Of a DNA stretch of 64,000 nt, positions 1 through 10,613 are shown in pieces. The notes under the pieces were generated by a model that saw only the letters and a list, made by a program, of their open reading frames with translations, had not been told where the DNA came from and made no database searches. The first letter of the stretch is position 1. Each line of letters opens with the position of its first letter. Source of the stretch: Noviherbaspirillum massiliense JC206 (lineage in GTDB: Bacteria > Pseudomonadota > Gammaproteobacteria > Burkholderiales > Burkholderiaceae_D); the NCBI RefSeq assembly GCF_000312045.1, contig NZ_HE978634.1, positions 615,940 through 679,939 on the forward strand, read 5' to 3'. Position numbers and translations under genes: made by a program.

Positions 1-912
1 GTTGCGCGCGCCTGCAAGACCATCAGCCACGCCGTCAGCAAGGGCGCGCTTGGCGAAGTGCTCGGCAGCGCCGGCAGCGAGAACGTGCAGGGCGAAGTAC
101 AGAAGAAGCTGGATGTGCTTTCGAATGAAATGCTGCTCGAAGCCAATGAGTGGGGCGGCCACCTCGCTGCGATGGCGTCGGAGGAAATGGAAACCATCCA
201 CCCGATTCCGAACCGTTATCCGAAGGGCGAATACCTGCTGCTGTTCGATCCGCTCGACGGCTCTTCCAATATCGACGTGAACGTTTCGATCGGTACCATC
301 TTCTCGGTACTGAAAGCGCCGGAAGGCATGAAGGAACCGAACGAAGAGGCGTTCCTGCAACCCGGCAGCAAGCAGGTCGCTGCAGGTTATGCAGTGTACG
401 GCCCGCAGACCGTGCTGGTGCTCACCACCGGCAATGGCGTGAACTGCTTCACCCTCGATCGGGAAATGGGTTCGTGGGTCTTGACACAGCGCGACATGAA
501 GGTCCCGGAGGAAACCAAGGAATTCGCGATCAATGCCTCGAACGCGCGCCACTGGTACCCGCCGGTCAAGCGCTACATCGACGAACTGCTTGCTGGGAAG
601 ACCGGCCCGCGCGGCAGGGATTTCAATATGCGCTGGATCGCCTCCATGGTGGCCGATGTGCACCGTATCCTCAATCGCGGCGGCATCTTCATGTATCCGG
701 CCGACGCGCGCGAACCGGACAAGCCGGGCAAGCTGCGCTTGATGTACGAAGCCAATCCGATGGCGTTCCTCATCGAACAGGCCGGCGGCGCCGCTACCAA
801 TGGCAAGCAGCGCATCATGGACATTCAGCCGCAGAAGCTGCATGAGCGGGTGGCAGTATTCCTGGGCTCGAAGAATGAAGTGGAACGGGCGACGAGCTAT
901 CACATGGAGTGA
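1..912 (+). CDS. fbp: Fructose-1,6-bisphosphatase class 1 (5' truncated by the window)
   Basis: Hydrolyses fructose 1,6-bisphosphate to fructose 6-phosphate in gluconeogenesis and the Calvin cycle (cytosolic, Mg-dependent). The reading frame is already open at base 1, so the N-terminal part lies outside the window; about 303 codons remain of a family length near 335. The metal and substrate-binding block [13 protein letters not shown] is intact, followed by the class 1 hallmarks [13 protein letters not shown] and GGIFMYPAD and the C-terminal [10 protein letters not shown]. The internal GTG at 58 is not the start. A strong terminator follows at once, so this is the last gene of its transcript. 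The family call is secure. Confidence 0.97.
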   Translation, partial: VARACKTISHAVSKGALGEVLGSAGSENVQGEVQKKLDVLSNEMLLEANEWGGHLAAMASEEMETIHPIPNRYPKGEYLLLFDPLDGSSNIDVNVSIGTIFSVLKAPEGMKEPNEEAFLQPGSKQVAAGYAVYGPQTVLVLTTGNGVNCFTLDREMGSWVLTQRDMKVPEETKEFAINASNARHWYPPVKRYIDELLAGKTGPRGRDFNMRWIASMVADVHRILNRGGIFMYPADAREPDKPGKLRLMYEANPMAFLIEQAGGAATNGKQRIMDIQPQKLHERVAVFLGSKNEVERATSYHME

Positions 913-933
913 TGGCCGGTTCATTCACAAACA

Positions 934-962
934 AAGGGCCAGCCTTTCGCCGGCCCTTTTTT
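934..962 (+). terminator. Rho-independent terminator after fbp
   Basis: A GGGCC-rich stem with a CTTTC-containing loop, pairing with GGCCC, is followed by a run of six T. It starts about 20 bases after the fbp stop codon. Confidence 0.85.
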
Positions 963-1265
963 CATTCCGTGTTCATGTTCAGGCGCGAAGGGAAGCGTTA
1001 TTGCTCGGAAATGAATTCTTGTGGCGAAGCAAAATTTTATCTGAATAACTGTTCTGGGGCGGGAATGAATAGGGATCGCGATGGCGTGCCGTATGAATTG
1101 CAGTTATGCCGTTGGTAATCTCTCATTTTTGTAGTTCTGCTATGGAAGTAATTTCAGAGGTTGCCAATTTTTCATTCAGGGAAATCCCCTTCATCATGCT
1201 GCCGGCAGAGCTCGGAAGAGTCGCGTGTGCATTCGATCGCAGATTGAACTAAGCTTGCGCGAATC
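963..1265. other. Intergenic stretch between fbp and the sirtuin gene
   Basis: After the fbp terminator about 300 bases remain without a convincing gene, repeat or RNA. The stretch is noticeably more AT-rich than the flanking genes and presumably carries the promoter of the sirtuin gene, but I cannot fix a -35/-10 pair with confidence. Confidence 0.5.
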
Positions 1266-2114
1266 ATGTATTCGCAAATCTTCGAAACCAGGGGCATCGC
1301 CGAACTGGCCTCCTTTATCGAACGTCATGCCCGCGTGCTGGTCTTGACCGGTGCCGGCATGAGCACGGCTTCCGGCATTCCGGATTACCGCGACCGGGAC
1401 GGTGTGCGGCGCGGCAAGGCGCCGATTCAAGGTCCGGAGTTCCGCACTTCCGATGCGGTGCGCAAGCGTTACTGGGCCCGCAGCATGGTCGGCTGGCCGG
1501 TTCTTGCGCAGGCAAGGCCCAATCCAGGGCATCGTGCTCTCGCTGCGCTGGAAGCGGAGGGGCGGATCGCAGCTCTCGTGACGCAGAATGTCGATGGCCT
1601 TCATCGGCATGCAGGAAGCAACAGTCTCGTCGAACTGCACGGCAATATCCATTTGGTTGCATGCCTGGAATGCGGCGCGCGCATCTCGCGCGAATTCATG
1701 CAGGAACTGCTGGAGGAAGCCAATCCGCACATGGCGAATGCGAGTGCGATGCCTGCTCCCGATGGCGATGCGCATCTTGAACCGGAATACCTGGAGGATT
1801 TCCATGTTCCGCATTGTCCGCACTGTGCGGGCATGCTCATGCCGGACGTGGTGTTCTTCGGCGACGGCGTGCCGCGTGCGCGGACCGAGCAGGTGAACCG
1901 GCAGCTGGAGCGCGCTGATGCGGTGCTGGTGGTAGGCTCTTCGCTGATGGTGTTTTCGGGTTATCGACTGTGCCGGGATGCCGCCGTGTCAGGCAAGCCG
2001 GTTGCCGCCGTCAACATGGGAAAGACGCGTGCCGATCATCTCCTGTCGCTGAAAGTCGAAGAGCGGTCGGAATACGCCTTGCCCTTGCTGGCCGCTCTTT
2101 TGTCATCCGGCTAG
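1266..2114 (+). CDS. Sir2-family NAD-dependent protein deacylase
   Basis: Removes acyl groups from lysines using NAD+, releasing nicotinamide and O-acyl-ADP-ribose. The Rossmann NAD motif VLTGAGMSTASGIPDYRD lies near residues 27-44. TQNVDGLH and ELHGN supply the catalytic histidine region, and CLECG plus HCPHC give the four zinc cysteines. The C-terminal VVGSSLMVFSGY closes the NAD pocket. At 282 residues it is slightly longer than the 230-250 of small bacterial sirtuins and fits the 'NAD-dependent protein deacetylase' group of proteobacteria. No strong ribosome site precedes the ATG. It is flanked by a terminator upstream and a convergent MFS gene downstream, so it is probably monocistronic. 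Deacetylase versus other deacylase activity cannot be told from sequence. Confidence 0.92.
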   Translation: MYSQIFETRGIAELASFIERHARVLVLTGAGMSTASGIPDYRDRDGVRRGKAPIQGPEFRTSDAVRKRYWARSMVGWPVLAQARPNPGHRALAALEAEGRIAALVTQNVDGLHRHAGSNSLVELHGNIHLVACLECGARISREFMQELLEEANPHMANASAMPAPDGDAHLEPEYLEDFHVPHCPHCAGMLMPDVVFFGDGVPRARTEQVNRQLERADAVLVVGSSLMVFSGYRLCRDAAVSGKPVAAVNMGKTRADHLLSLKVEERSEYALPLLAALLSSG

Positions 2115-2147
2115 GCACTTGCAGGCACGAGCAGAAATCTTTGTTCC

Positions 2148-3353
2148 TCAATTCACCAGCTTGTCACGCCGGGCCAAGGCGGGAAACAGCCTGATCCACA
2201 GCGCGACGATCAGCAGCGTTCCCAGTCCGCCGATCAGCACCGAAGGCACGGCGCCGAACCAGCCGGCTGTCATGCCGGATTCGAATTCGCCAAGCTGGTT
2301 CGACGCGCCGATGAAAATCGAGTTGACCGCGCTTACCCTTCCGCGCATGGCGTCCGGCGTATCGAGCTGCACCAGCGACTGGCGGACCACGACGCTCACC
2401 ATGTCGAATACCCCCGTCAGGGCAAGCGCAATCAGCGACAGAAGAAAGGAACTGGACAAGCCGAATGCCAGGGTGGCCACACCGTAGAGTGCGACGGAGC
2501 CGAACATCACCTTGCCGGCATGGCGCTGAATGGGATTGTTCGCGAGGTAAAGCGACATCAGGAGCGCGCCGACCGATGGCGCCGAGCGCAGCAGGCCAAG
2601 TCCCCACGGACCGACATGCAGGATATCTCGGGCGAAGATCGGCAGTAGCGCCACGGCCCCGCCCAGGAGCACCGCAAACAGGTCGAGCGAAATCGCGCCC
2701 AGCACTTCCTGGCGCTGCCAGATGAAGGAAATCCCGGCGAACAGGCTTTGCAGCCCGACCTTCTCGCGTGCGCGCGGTGCCTGTTCGAGCCGGATGAAGG
2801 ACAGGGCGCCGAGTGCGGCCAGGAAAAGCACACCGCAAACCATGTACACCATGTGCGTTCCGGCCACGTACAGGAATCCTCCGAGCGCCGGCCCAGTGAC
2901 GATGGCAGCCTGGGTACCGGACGAGATGGTCGCAAGTGCGCGCGGCAGCGCCACGGCCGGCACGAGTTGCGGTGCCAGCGCCTGCTGGGTCGGCATCTGG
3001 AATGCCTTGGTCACGCCCAAGGCAATCGAGGCAAGCAGGATCGCATCGCGGGTCAGCCAGCCCCCCAGCGTCCCGGCAACCAGGCCGGCGACGACCAGCA
3101 GCTGGCCACCAAGGCACCAGGCCAGGATGTAACGCCGGTCGAAACGGTCGGCGGCCTGCCCGGCAATCAGGACCAGGACGAGCGAGGGCAGGAATTGCGC
3201 CAGGCCTACCAGGCCGAGGTCGTAGGCGCTATTGGTGATGTCATACATCTGCCAGGCGACTACTACCATCATCATCTGGTTTGCCATGGTGCTGGCAACG
3301 CGGCTGGCAAAGAAAGACAGGAAGGAGCGGTGCTGGAATAGAGGATTTGTCAT
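2148..3353 (-). CDS. MFS transporter (EntS/MFS_3-like)
   Basis: Twelve-helix major facilitator, 401 residues. The loop motif GQAADRFDRRYILAW between helices 2 and 3 is the MFS signature, and the second half repeats it as DAMRGRVSAVNSIFIG, which is typical of the MFS_3/EntS-like group of siderophore and drug exporters. No binding protein or biosynthesis gene sits beside it, so the substrate is unknown. It is convergent with the sirtuin gene (33 bases apart) and divergent from the EamA exporter about 210 bases away. Export is an inference from the family. Confidence 0.9.
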   Translation of the reverse strand: MTNPLFQHRSFLSFFASRVASTMANQMMMVVVAWQMYDITNSAYDLGLVGLAQFLPSLVLVLIAGQAADRFDRRYILAWCLGGQLLVVAGLVAGTLGGWLTRDAILLASIALGVTKAFQMPTQQALAPQLVPAVALPRALATISSGTQAAIVTGPALGGFLYVAGTHMVYMVCGVLFLAALGALSFIRLEQAPRAREKVGLQSLFAGISFIWQRQEVLGAISLDLFAVLLGGAVALLPIFARDILHVGPWGLGLLRSAPSVGALLMSLYLANNPIQRHAGKVMFGSVALYGVATLAFGLSSSFLLSLIALALTGVFDMVSVVVRQSLVQLDTPDAMRGRVSAVNSIFIGASNQLGEFESGMTAGWFGAVPSVLIGGLGTLLIVALWIRLFPALARRDKLVN

Positions 3354-3564
3354 CGGGTCAAGCTGGGACGTGCAGCCGCCGCAGCCATTGCTGAATCCGT
3401 ATTTCGCGAGGCCGGCGCGGGAGATCGGATTGTATCGGTTTCGCAGGTGGCATGCGGACTGCGCGGGACGGAATATTCGAAGCCATGATATGGTGGCGAC
3501 CGCATGAGCAATATGCCAATTCTTGCTGCACCTTCGTCATCGTCAGATTGCATAGGATCGAACA

Positions 3565-4455
3565 ATGCGTCCCACAGACCTCTGTCTTGCTTTGCTGGTT
3601 GTCCTGGTATGGGGCGTGAACTTCGCCGTGATCAAGACGGGCGTCGCCGAGGTGCCGCCGCTCCTGCTCGGAGCGCTGCGCTTCATGCTCGCCGCCTTTC
3701 CCGCCTTGCTGCTGGTGCGCGCGCCACGAGTGCCGTTGCGCCTGTATCTCTTGTACGGCATGACGATCTCGGTAGGGCAGTTCGCCTTCCTGTTCAGCGC
3801 GATCCACCTGGGCATGCCGTCCGGGCTGGCGTCGCTCGTGCTGCAGTCGCAAGCCTTCTTCACCATGCTGTTCGCCGCGCTGTGGCTCAATGAAAGCTGG
3901 CGTGCCAATCAACTGGCCGGACTGGTGCTCGCCGCAGGCGGCCTGGCCCTGATAGGCTCGACGCACGGGCTGTCCATGCCATTGACCGGATTCCTGCTGA
4001 CGCTCGCGGCGGCATCCATGTGGGCTGCCGGGAATATCGTCACCCGCCTGGTGAGCCGCCATGGCCCGATCGACCAGCTGGGCTTCGTGGTATGGGCCAG
4101 CCTGGTGCCGCCGCTGCCCTTCCTCGGTCTGTCCCTGCTGCTCGAAGGGCCGGCGGCCATGACTGCGGCATTGTCGACTCTGAGCGTGCGCTCGTTCGCC
4201 GCAATCGCTTACCTCGCCTGGGCAGCCACGCTGTTTGGCTACGGCTTGTGGACACGGCTGCTGTCCCGCTATCCGGCGAACCAGGTGGCGCCGTTCAGCC
4301 TGCTGGTGCCGATCGTTGGACTGAGCACCGGCTGGCTGGTATTTGGCGAAGCACTGCAGCCCATCCATTTCGCGGGCGGCGCCTTGCTCATGCTGGGCCT
4401 GGTGGTGAATCTCTTCGGGAATCGCGTCAGGCTCTGGCTAAGGGCGCAGGATTGA
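3565..4455 (+). CDS. EamA-family (DMT) transporter
   Basis: Ten predicted membrane helices made of two EamA repeats, 296 residues. The N-terminus (LLVVLVWGVNFAVIK) and LIGSTHGLSMPLTGFLLTLAAA match the family that exports amino acids and other metabolites, such as the O-acetylserine/cysteine exporter EamA. AGGA-type ribosome site before the ATG. It is convergent with a TetR regulator whose stop lies 27 bases away. Substrate unknown. Confidence 0.9.
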   Translation: MRPTDLCLALLVVLVWGVNFAVIKTGVAEVPPLLLGALRFMLAAFPALLLVRAPRVPLRLYLLYGMTISVGQFAFLFSAIHLGMPSGLASLVLQSQAFFTMLFAALWLNESWRANQLAGLVLAAGGLALIGSTHGLSMPLTGFLLTLAAASMWAAGNIVTRLVSRHGPIDQLGFVVWASLVPPLPFLGLSLLLEGPAAMTAALSTLSVRSFAAIAYLAWAATLFGYGLWTRLLSRYPANQVAPFSLLVPIVGLSTGWLVFGEALQPIHFAGGALLMLGLVVNLFGNRVRLWLRAQD

Positions 4456-4482
4456 GGAAATCCGCCTGCTGCGGAAATTGTC

Positions 4483-5097
4483 CTATTTCTCGCGCAAGGG
4501 AGTCAGCAGGAGTTCCTTCGTGAAGTTCAGTTGCCGTTTGCGGGCCTTGTCGTCATTCAGTTCCCATAGCAGGGACTGCGCCAGCTGAAAGCTGTACAAG
4601 GTGAATGCTCGGTTCGCCGCTTCCGTCTTGCCGAAGCCTGCTTCCTGAAATCCGCGCGTGTAGTAAGCAAGGCGCTGCTGATCGACCTCCCGCACTGCTT
4701 CGCGCGCCATCTCGTCGCGGCGCGCCCATGCCCGGATGGCGAATTCGATCATCGCCGCGCGCCGCGCGGTGAGGCCGTGAAAGGGAAGGGCCAGGATCTC
4801 GGCGAGCGCCTCTTCGGCTCGGAAGGTCTTGCCTTCAAAGGTGCGAAGAACCTGGGCAGTGGTTCGCTCATGCCACCGTCTCAGCAGCTTCGTGAGCAGG
4901 TCGTTGCGATCCTTGAAGTGGTAATAGAAGCTGCCGATTGTGATGCCGAGCTCCCGTGCGAGCGATTCGACGCGGACGGCATCGATGCTTTTGCTGACCA
5001 GCAGATCGGTTGCGGCATCGATCCAGTCGTCCGGGGTCAGGATGCGCTTTGTTCGGGTGCGACGTTGCGACTCCGGTGTTCTTTTCTCGGACTGCAC
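4483..5097 (-). CDS. TetR/AcrR-family transcriptional regulator
   Basis: DNA-binding repressor, 204 residues from the GTG chosen here. The N-terminal helix-turn-helix includes WIDAATDLLVSKSIDAVRVE and ARELGITIGSFYYHFKDRNDLL, the family signature. The C-terminal ligand domain (WHERTTAQVLRTF onward) is poorly conserved, as usual. A longer reading frame reaches an ATG at 5160, but that start lacks a ribosome site, whereas the GTG at 5097 follows AAGGAAGG by eight bases. The target is unknown; the EamA gene converges on it and nothing is divergent within 500 bases. Confidence 0.88.
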   Translation of the reverse strand: MQSEKRTPESQRRTRTKRILTPDDWIDAATDLLVSKSIDAVRVESLARELGITIGSFYYHFKDRNDLLTKLLRRWHERTTAQVLRTFEGKTFRAEEALAEILALPFHGLTARRAAMIEFAIRAWARRDEMAREAVREVDQQRLAYYTRGFQEAGFGKTEAANRAFTLYSFQLAQSLLWELNDDKARKRQLNFTKELLLTPLREK

Positions 5098-6618
<1,521 letters not shown>

Positions 6619-6624
6619 GCAGCC

Positions 6625-7536
6625 ATGACGAAACGGCATCTGTTTTTCTGGGTGGGAGTGGCGGCGCTGGCCGCCGCCATTTTCATTCCCATGTGGGTCC
6701 GGCCTGACACGCCGCCGCCGAAGGAAGCTTCGGAGCCGGAGTATTTTCCGTTTGTGCGTTCCCTCGAGGGAACGCATCCGGACGGCGCTGCCAGGGTCGC
6801 TGCCGATGACCGGCTGGTAGTCGACGCGCAACTGGTGCAGCTGTTCGACTATTACCTGGCGGCCGTCGGCGAAAGACCGCTGAACGAGATCCGCCAGCAG
6901 ATCGAACAGGAACTCGACCGGCGTCTTAAGCCGGCCGCCGCCCTGGCCGCGCGTGACGTGCTGGGCCGCTACATCGAATACAGGACGGCTTTGGCGGCGC
7001 TGGAAAGGAATCCGCAGCTTGCTGGAAATGGACTCGACGCGATACGCGCAAGAATGCGGGCGATGCAGGATATGCGTACCCGCTATTTCAGCGCAGCGGA
7101 GAGCAAGGGCATGTTCGGCTACAGCGACGCTTACGATCAGGATGCGCTTGCGCGCCTGGAGATCAGCCGTGACAGCTCGCTCACCGAAGCGCAGAAACGG
7201 GAAAGGCTTGCGGCACTCGACGCTGCCATGCCGGCCGAATTGCGGAATGCGCGGGAAGCGCCGCTGCAGATCGTCAGGCTGCAGGAGTCCGCAGACAGGA
7301 TGCGTGCGCAGGGAGCGGGCGACGACGACGTATACCGCATGCGCGCGTCGGCGCTGTCTCCGGAAGCTGCCGCACGGATGGCAGAAGTCGACCGCGAAGA
7401 GGCGGCCTGGAAAAGCCGGATCGCTACCTACCTGGCCGAACGCAGCATGCTCAGTGACCCGGCGGCGATTGAGGATTTGAGGAACAGGATGTTCGATCCC
7501 AATGAACAGAAGCGGCTGCCTGCATATGAACAGTGA
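6625..7536 (+). CDS. lifO: Lipase-specific foldase (lipase secretion chaperone)
   Basis: Inner-membrane-anchored steric chaperone that folds the preceding lipase in the periplasm before secretion; 303 residues. An N-terminal membrane anchor (residues 6-24) is followed by a short Pro-rich linker and the chaperone domain beginning FVRSLEGTHPDG, as in LifO/Lif proteins. The rest is helix-rich (IRQQIEQELDRRLKPAA and following), as expected for the arms that embrace the lipase. The foldase motif RxxFDY(F/C)L(S/T)A appears here as VQLFDYYLAA (residues 71-80), so the arginine and two other positions differ. It is co-transcribed with the lipase, six bases downstream. Confidence 0.93.
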   Translation: MTKRHLFFWVGVAALAAAIFIPMWVRPDTPPPKEASEPEYFPFVRSLEGTHPDGAARVAADDRLVVDAQLVQLFDYYLAAVGERPLNEIRQQIEQELDRRLKPAAALAARDVLGRYIEYRTALAALERNPQLAGNGLDAIRARMRAMQDMRTRYFSAAESKGMFGYSDAYDQDALARLEISRDSSLTEAQKRERLAALDAAMPAELRNAREAPLQIVRLQESADRMRAQGAGDDDVYRMRASALSPEAAARMAEVDREEAAWKSRIATYLAERSMLSDPAAIEDLRNRMFDPNEQKRLPAYEQ

Positions 7537-7674
7537 GATGGGGTTGCAGGCCGCCTGTTGAAGCAGTCGGCTTCAGAATGAGGCCGGCACTTCGCTTCCT
7601 GTGCGTGATATTCGAACCGCAGTTCGCAGGTCTTTCTGAAACTGTCCGGACAAGCATCACCATCTGTATCAGCC

Positions 7675-8403
7675 TCATGCTGGCGGGGCAAGAACGAAAT
7701 CGCCGAGGCAGTACTCGATTCCCCATGTCTTGTTCCTGCACCGCTCTGCCCAGGATTGCACGCCTTGCGCCGCAAGCTTCAGCATGGGACAGTTGATGCG
7801 CAGGGCTTGCACGAGAGACTGGAAATCAGGATCGGCATCTGCAGGCGAATCGAGGATGAGCATGTTCGCCGCGCGCAGAAGCGGCGTGTCCACCGATGCA
7901 GTGACTATTCCGGTCAAAGCCGTGCGGCAGCCGAACTCCCTTATGGCGGAAAGGTGTGCCAGCAATTCTTCGTCGCGCATCTCCGCATCCCGTACATCGA
8001 TCAGCAGGAAGGCGTTGGATGCCCACAGCGAACGGTAGCGCCGCAGCACGAGGCCTTCCGGGGTGACCGGAACGATGGCGGTGCGCCGTTGCGCGAACTT
8101 CACGATGCCTGTGTCGAGCAGGGCCTGATAGAACAGCGGTTCAGGAATCTTATTGCCGGCAGCAAGCGTTGCCGGAACAAACCGGTAACCGCACAGGCGA
8201 TTACGGGAATCGATGACTTCCTCGCGCAATATCAGATCGTTGGGATCGACATCCGCCATACCGGGCCGGGAGTCGGGGCTGCCGGCTGGCGTGGAAACGA
8301 TATAGTCGCTGCCCATCAGGGGCGAGTGCTGATCCGAGAAGAAGCCACCGATGAAGCCGAAATGCTTGAAGTGGCTGAACCATTGCGGAATTTCGAATGC
8401 CAT
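7675..8403 (-). CDS. Degenerate EAL-domain-like protein, HDOD partner missing
   Basis: 242 residues resembling the N-terminal half of the 'EAL and modified HD-GYP/HDOD' signalling proteins (YuxH type). REEVIDSRNRLCGYRFVP aligns with the usual 'RQPIFDRNxxxxGYELLFR' start, and AIREFGCRTALTGI with the 'L(A)LDDF' strand. The EAL-equivalent glutamate (R here) and the acidic catalytic residues are absent, so c-di-GMP hydrolysis is not expected. No HDOD domain follows. It probably acts as a protein-protein or ligand-sensing module. It is alone, convergent with the foldase gene. The family assignment is by pattern recognition only. Confidence 0.6.
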   Translation of the reverse strand: MAFEIPQWFSHFKHFGFIGGFFSDQHSPLMGSDYIVSTPAGSPDSRPGMADVDPNDLILREEVIDSRNRLCGYRFVPATLAAGNKIPEPLFYQALLDTGIVKFAQRRTAIVPVTPEGLVLRRYRSLWASNAFLLIDVRDAEMRDEELLAHLSAIREFGCRTALTGIVTASVDTPLLRAANMLILDSPADADPDFQSLVQALRINCPMLKLAAQGVQSWAERCRNKTWGIEYCLGDFVLAPPA

Positions 8404-8802
8404 AAGACGCCTCTTCGATTCATTGCAGGCGAAATGGGCCGGGACAACAAAGGCCGTGTACGGCGCTGCCTCAAGCTCGACTCGGATTGTTCTGCTGCGG
8501 GTACGGCATGAGCAGCCATCAATATTGCATAGGATTCGTGGTCGAATTCATGCGAAGTGAATCATGATTGTTTTCGCTCAAGCTGCGACAGGGATTGCCC
8601 TATAGGCAAGCAGCAGTACGCGCCGGAGCGGCAGGCGAAGCGGGCTCCGGAAGTACAGGACGGTTGGTAGCGATTCGCACAGATGCGTGCGTACTCCGGG
8701 TATGTGCTGACCCGTCGGACATTACACTGCGGATACCTGAACAGGCAGCGCTCGATGTGCCGTCAGCATCGGGAAAGGACAGGGGCCGGTAGACGGTGTC
8801 CT
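8404..8802. other. Intergenic stretch, nothing recognised
   Basis: About 400 bases between the EAL-like gene and the dioxygenase gene. The short open frames lack ribosome sites and recognisable sequence, and I see no repeat or terminator with a T-run. It must contain the promoter of the EAL-like gene. Confidence 0.4.
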
Positions 8803-9588
8803 TCAAGAAAACGCATAAACATCCATCGCCAGGATGCCATACTCGAAACTGCTATGCAGGCGTTCCACTTTGGATGTGTTCCCTGCGACGCCCATTGCGA
8901 CGTAAAGCGGCAGCAGGTGCTCTTCGGTCGGATGGTTGCGCTCGGCGTGAGGTGCCTGGCGGCGGTAATCAAGCAGGGCCTCGCGCTGGTTGTCTCGCAG
9001 CATGTTCATCATCCAGGTGCCGAAGTCGCTTACCCAGGCCGGTACCGGCGCGTCGATGTCCTGCCCGCGGAATTCATAGAGATTGTGGGTGAGCGAGCCG
9101 GAACCCATGATCAGGACGCCATCCTCGCGCAGCGGTGCCAGTGCTTCTCCCATCTTTGCATGGACTGCCGGCGTGGCGCCGCGCAGGACCGAAACCTGCG
9201 TGACCGGTATGTCCGCGTCCGGGTACATCAGGCGCAGCGGCACCCAGGCGCCGTGGTCCAGTCCGCGCTGCATGCTGCGCTTGGTTGCAAAGCCTGCCTG
9301 CTCCAGCAGGTCGGCGGCTTGCGCCGCCACTTCCGGTGCGCCTTTGGCCGGATACTGGATCGCGAACAGGGCAGGCGGGAAGCCGCCGAAGTCATGGATG
9401 GTCTCGGGTTGCGGCGCGAGGCTTACGGCCGGGCCGCCCAGCGATTCCCAGTGTGCCGAGGCGACGAGAATCGCTTTCGGCCTTGGCAGGGTTTTTCCGA
9501 GCTCCAGCAGGAAGCGGCGTGCCGGACTGTCGGTAATGGCCAGCATGGGCGAGCCATGGGAGACGAAAAGGGCGGGTAATTGGGCCAT
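8803..9588 (-). CDS. DODA-type extradiol dioxygenase (LigB family, YgiD-like)
   Basis: Non-heme iron enzyme that opens catechol-type rings; the E. coli relative YgiD acts on DOPA as a 4,5-dioxygenase. 261 residues. The start MAQLPALFVSHGSPM carries the first metal histidine, HDFGGFPPALFAIQYPA the second, and SGSLTHNLYEF plus DHGAWVPLRLMYP complete the class III extradiol site. I start at the ATG at 9588, which follows CAGGA; an upstream in-frame TTG is less likely. No aromatic operon is adjacent, so the physiological substrate is unknown. Confidence 0.9.
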   Translation of the reverse strand: MAQLPALFVSHGSPMLAITDSPARRFLLELGKTLPRPKAILVASAHWESLGGPAVSLAPQPETIHDFGGFPPALFAIQYPAKGAPEVAAQAADLLEQAGFATKRSMQRGLDHGAWVPLRLMYPDADIPVTQVSVLRGATPAVHAKMGEALAPLREDGVLIMGSGSLTHNLYEFRGQDIDAPVPAWVSDFGTWMMNMLRDNQREALLDYRRQAPHAERNHPTEEHLLPLYVAMGVAGNTSKVERLHSSFEYGILAMDVYAFS

Positions 9589-9767
9589 GATGGTTTTCCT
9601 GATCAACTGCGATGCAGCAGGGGCTTCTCGTGAAGGTGCGATTCCTTCTCGAGGATAAACGCTCTATTCCAGCCCTGGAGGAACGAGGACGCTGCGATCG
9701 CTCAGAACGAAGGATATGCCAATCCGGGCCGGTGCGTTCAAGGTGCTGCTTCCGAATGCAACAGCAC

Positions 9768-10466
9768 TTATCTTGTCAGGCTGGGCTCGGTTTTCAGCAT
9801 CTTGATCAATTCCTTCGCCGCTTCTTCCGATGAAGCCGGATTCTGCCCCGTGATCAGGTGGCCGTCGACGAGGACATAGGGCTGCCAGTCTGGTCCCTTG
9901 GAATACATGCCGCCGTTTTTCTTGAGCTCGTCTTCCACCAGGAAAGGCACGACCTTGGTCAGCTGCACGGCTTCTTCCTCGCTGTTGGCAAAGCCGGTGA
10001 CGCGCTTGCCTTCGACCAGCGGCCTGCCATCGCTGCGGTGCGCATGACGGAATACCCCGGGCGCATGGCATACCGCGGCAACCGGCTTGTTCTCGGCATA
10101 CAGGGTTTCGATCGTCAGGATCGATGCGGGGTCTTCGGCCAGATCCCACAAGGGCCCGTGCCCGCCGGGATAGAACACGGCAGCGAACAGGTCGGGATGG
10201 ATGGCGGCGAGCGGCAGGGTCTCGGCGAGATTTGCCTGTGCTTCTTGGTCCTGCTTGAAGCGCTTGGTTGCAGCGGTTTCTGCACCCGGCTCATCGCTTT
10301 TCGGATCCAGCGGCACCTGGCCGCCCTTGGGCGAAGCCAGTGTCACTTTCAAACCGGCATCCTTGAACACATAGTACGGCGCGGCAAATTCCTCCAGCCA
10401 TAGGCCAGTCTTTTTCCCCGTGTCGCCGAGCTGGTCGTGCGAGGTCATGACCATCAGGATGTCCAT
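9768..10466 (-). CDS. DJ-1/PfpI-family protein (Hsp31/glyoxalase III-like)
   Basis: 232 residues of the class I glutamine amidotransferase-like superfamily. GGHGPLWDLAED precedes the nucleophile elbow AVCHAPGVF, with its reactive cysteine, and NSEEEAVQLTKVVPFLVEDEL is the typical region that follows. These proteins detoxify methylglyoxal or act as holdase chaperones and deglycases. The length and the MDILMVMTSHDQLGDTGKKTG start fit the HchA-like 'type 1 glutamine amidotransferase domain' group. It is a single gene transcribed with the same polarity as its neighbours but about 150 bases apart. Confidence 0.88.
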   Translation of the reverse strand: MDILMVMTSHDQLGDTGKKTGLWLEEFAAPYYVFKDAGLKVTLASPKGGQVPLDPKSDEPGAETAATKRFKQDQEAQANLAETLPLAAIHPDLFAAVFYPGGHGPLWDLAEDPASILTIETLYAENKPVAAVCHAPGVFRHAHRSDGRPLVEGKRVTGFANSEEEAVQLTKVVPFLVEDELKKNGGMYSKGPDWQPYVLVDGHLITGQNPASSEEAAKELIKMLKTEPSLTR

Positions 10467-10564
10467 GTTCTGTCCCCTGCCAAGAGTGAGTGACAGGATA
10501 TGGAGTGCGGGGCGGGGCTAAAGTTCGTGCAGACAGGATGGCGCCGGCGAGGCTCCGGCAGGGC

Positions 10565-10600
10565 AAAGAAAAGCCGGGCATCGCGGCACGATGCCCGGCT
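10565..10600 (-). terminator. Rho-independent terminator of the aldehyde dehydrogenase gene
   Basis: The inverted repeat GCCGGGCAT...ATGCCCGGC is followed, on the minus strand, by CTTTTCTTTG. It lies just downstream of the aldehyde dehydrogenase stop codon. Confidence 0.8.
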
Positions 10601-10613
10601 GCAGCAGACAGAC

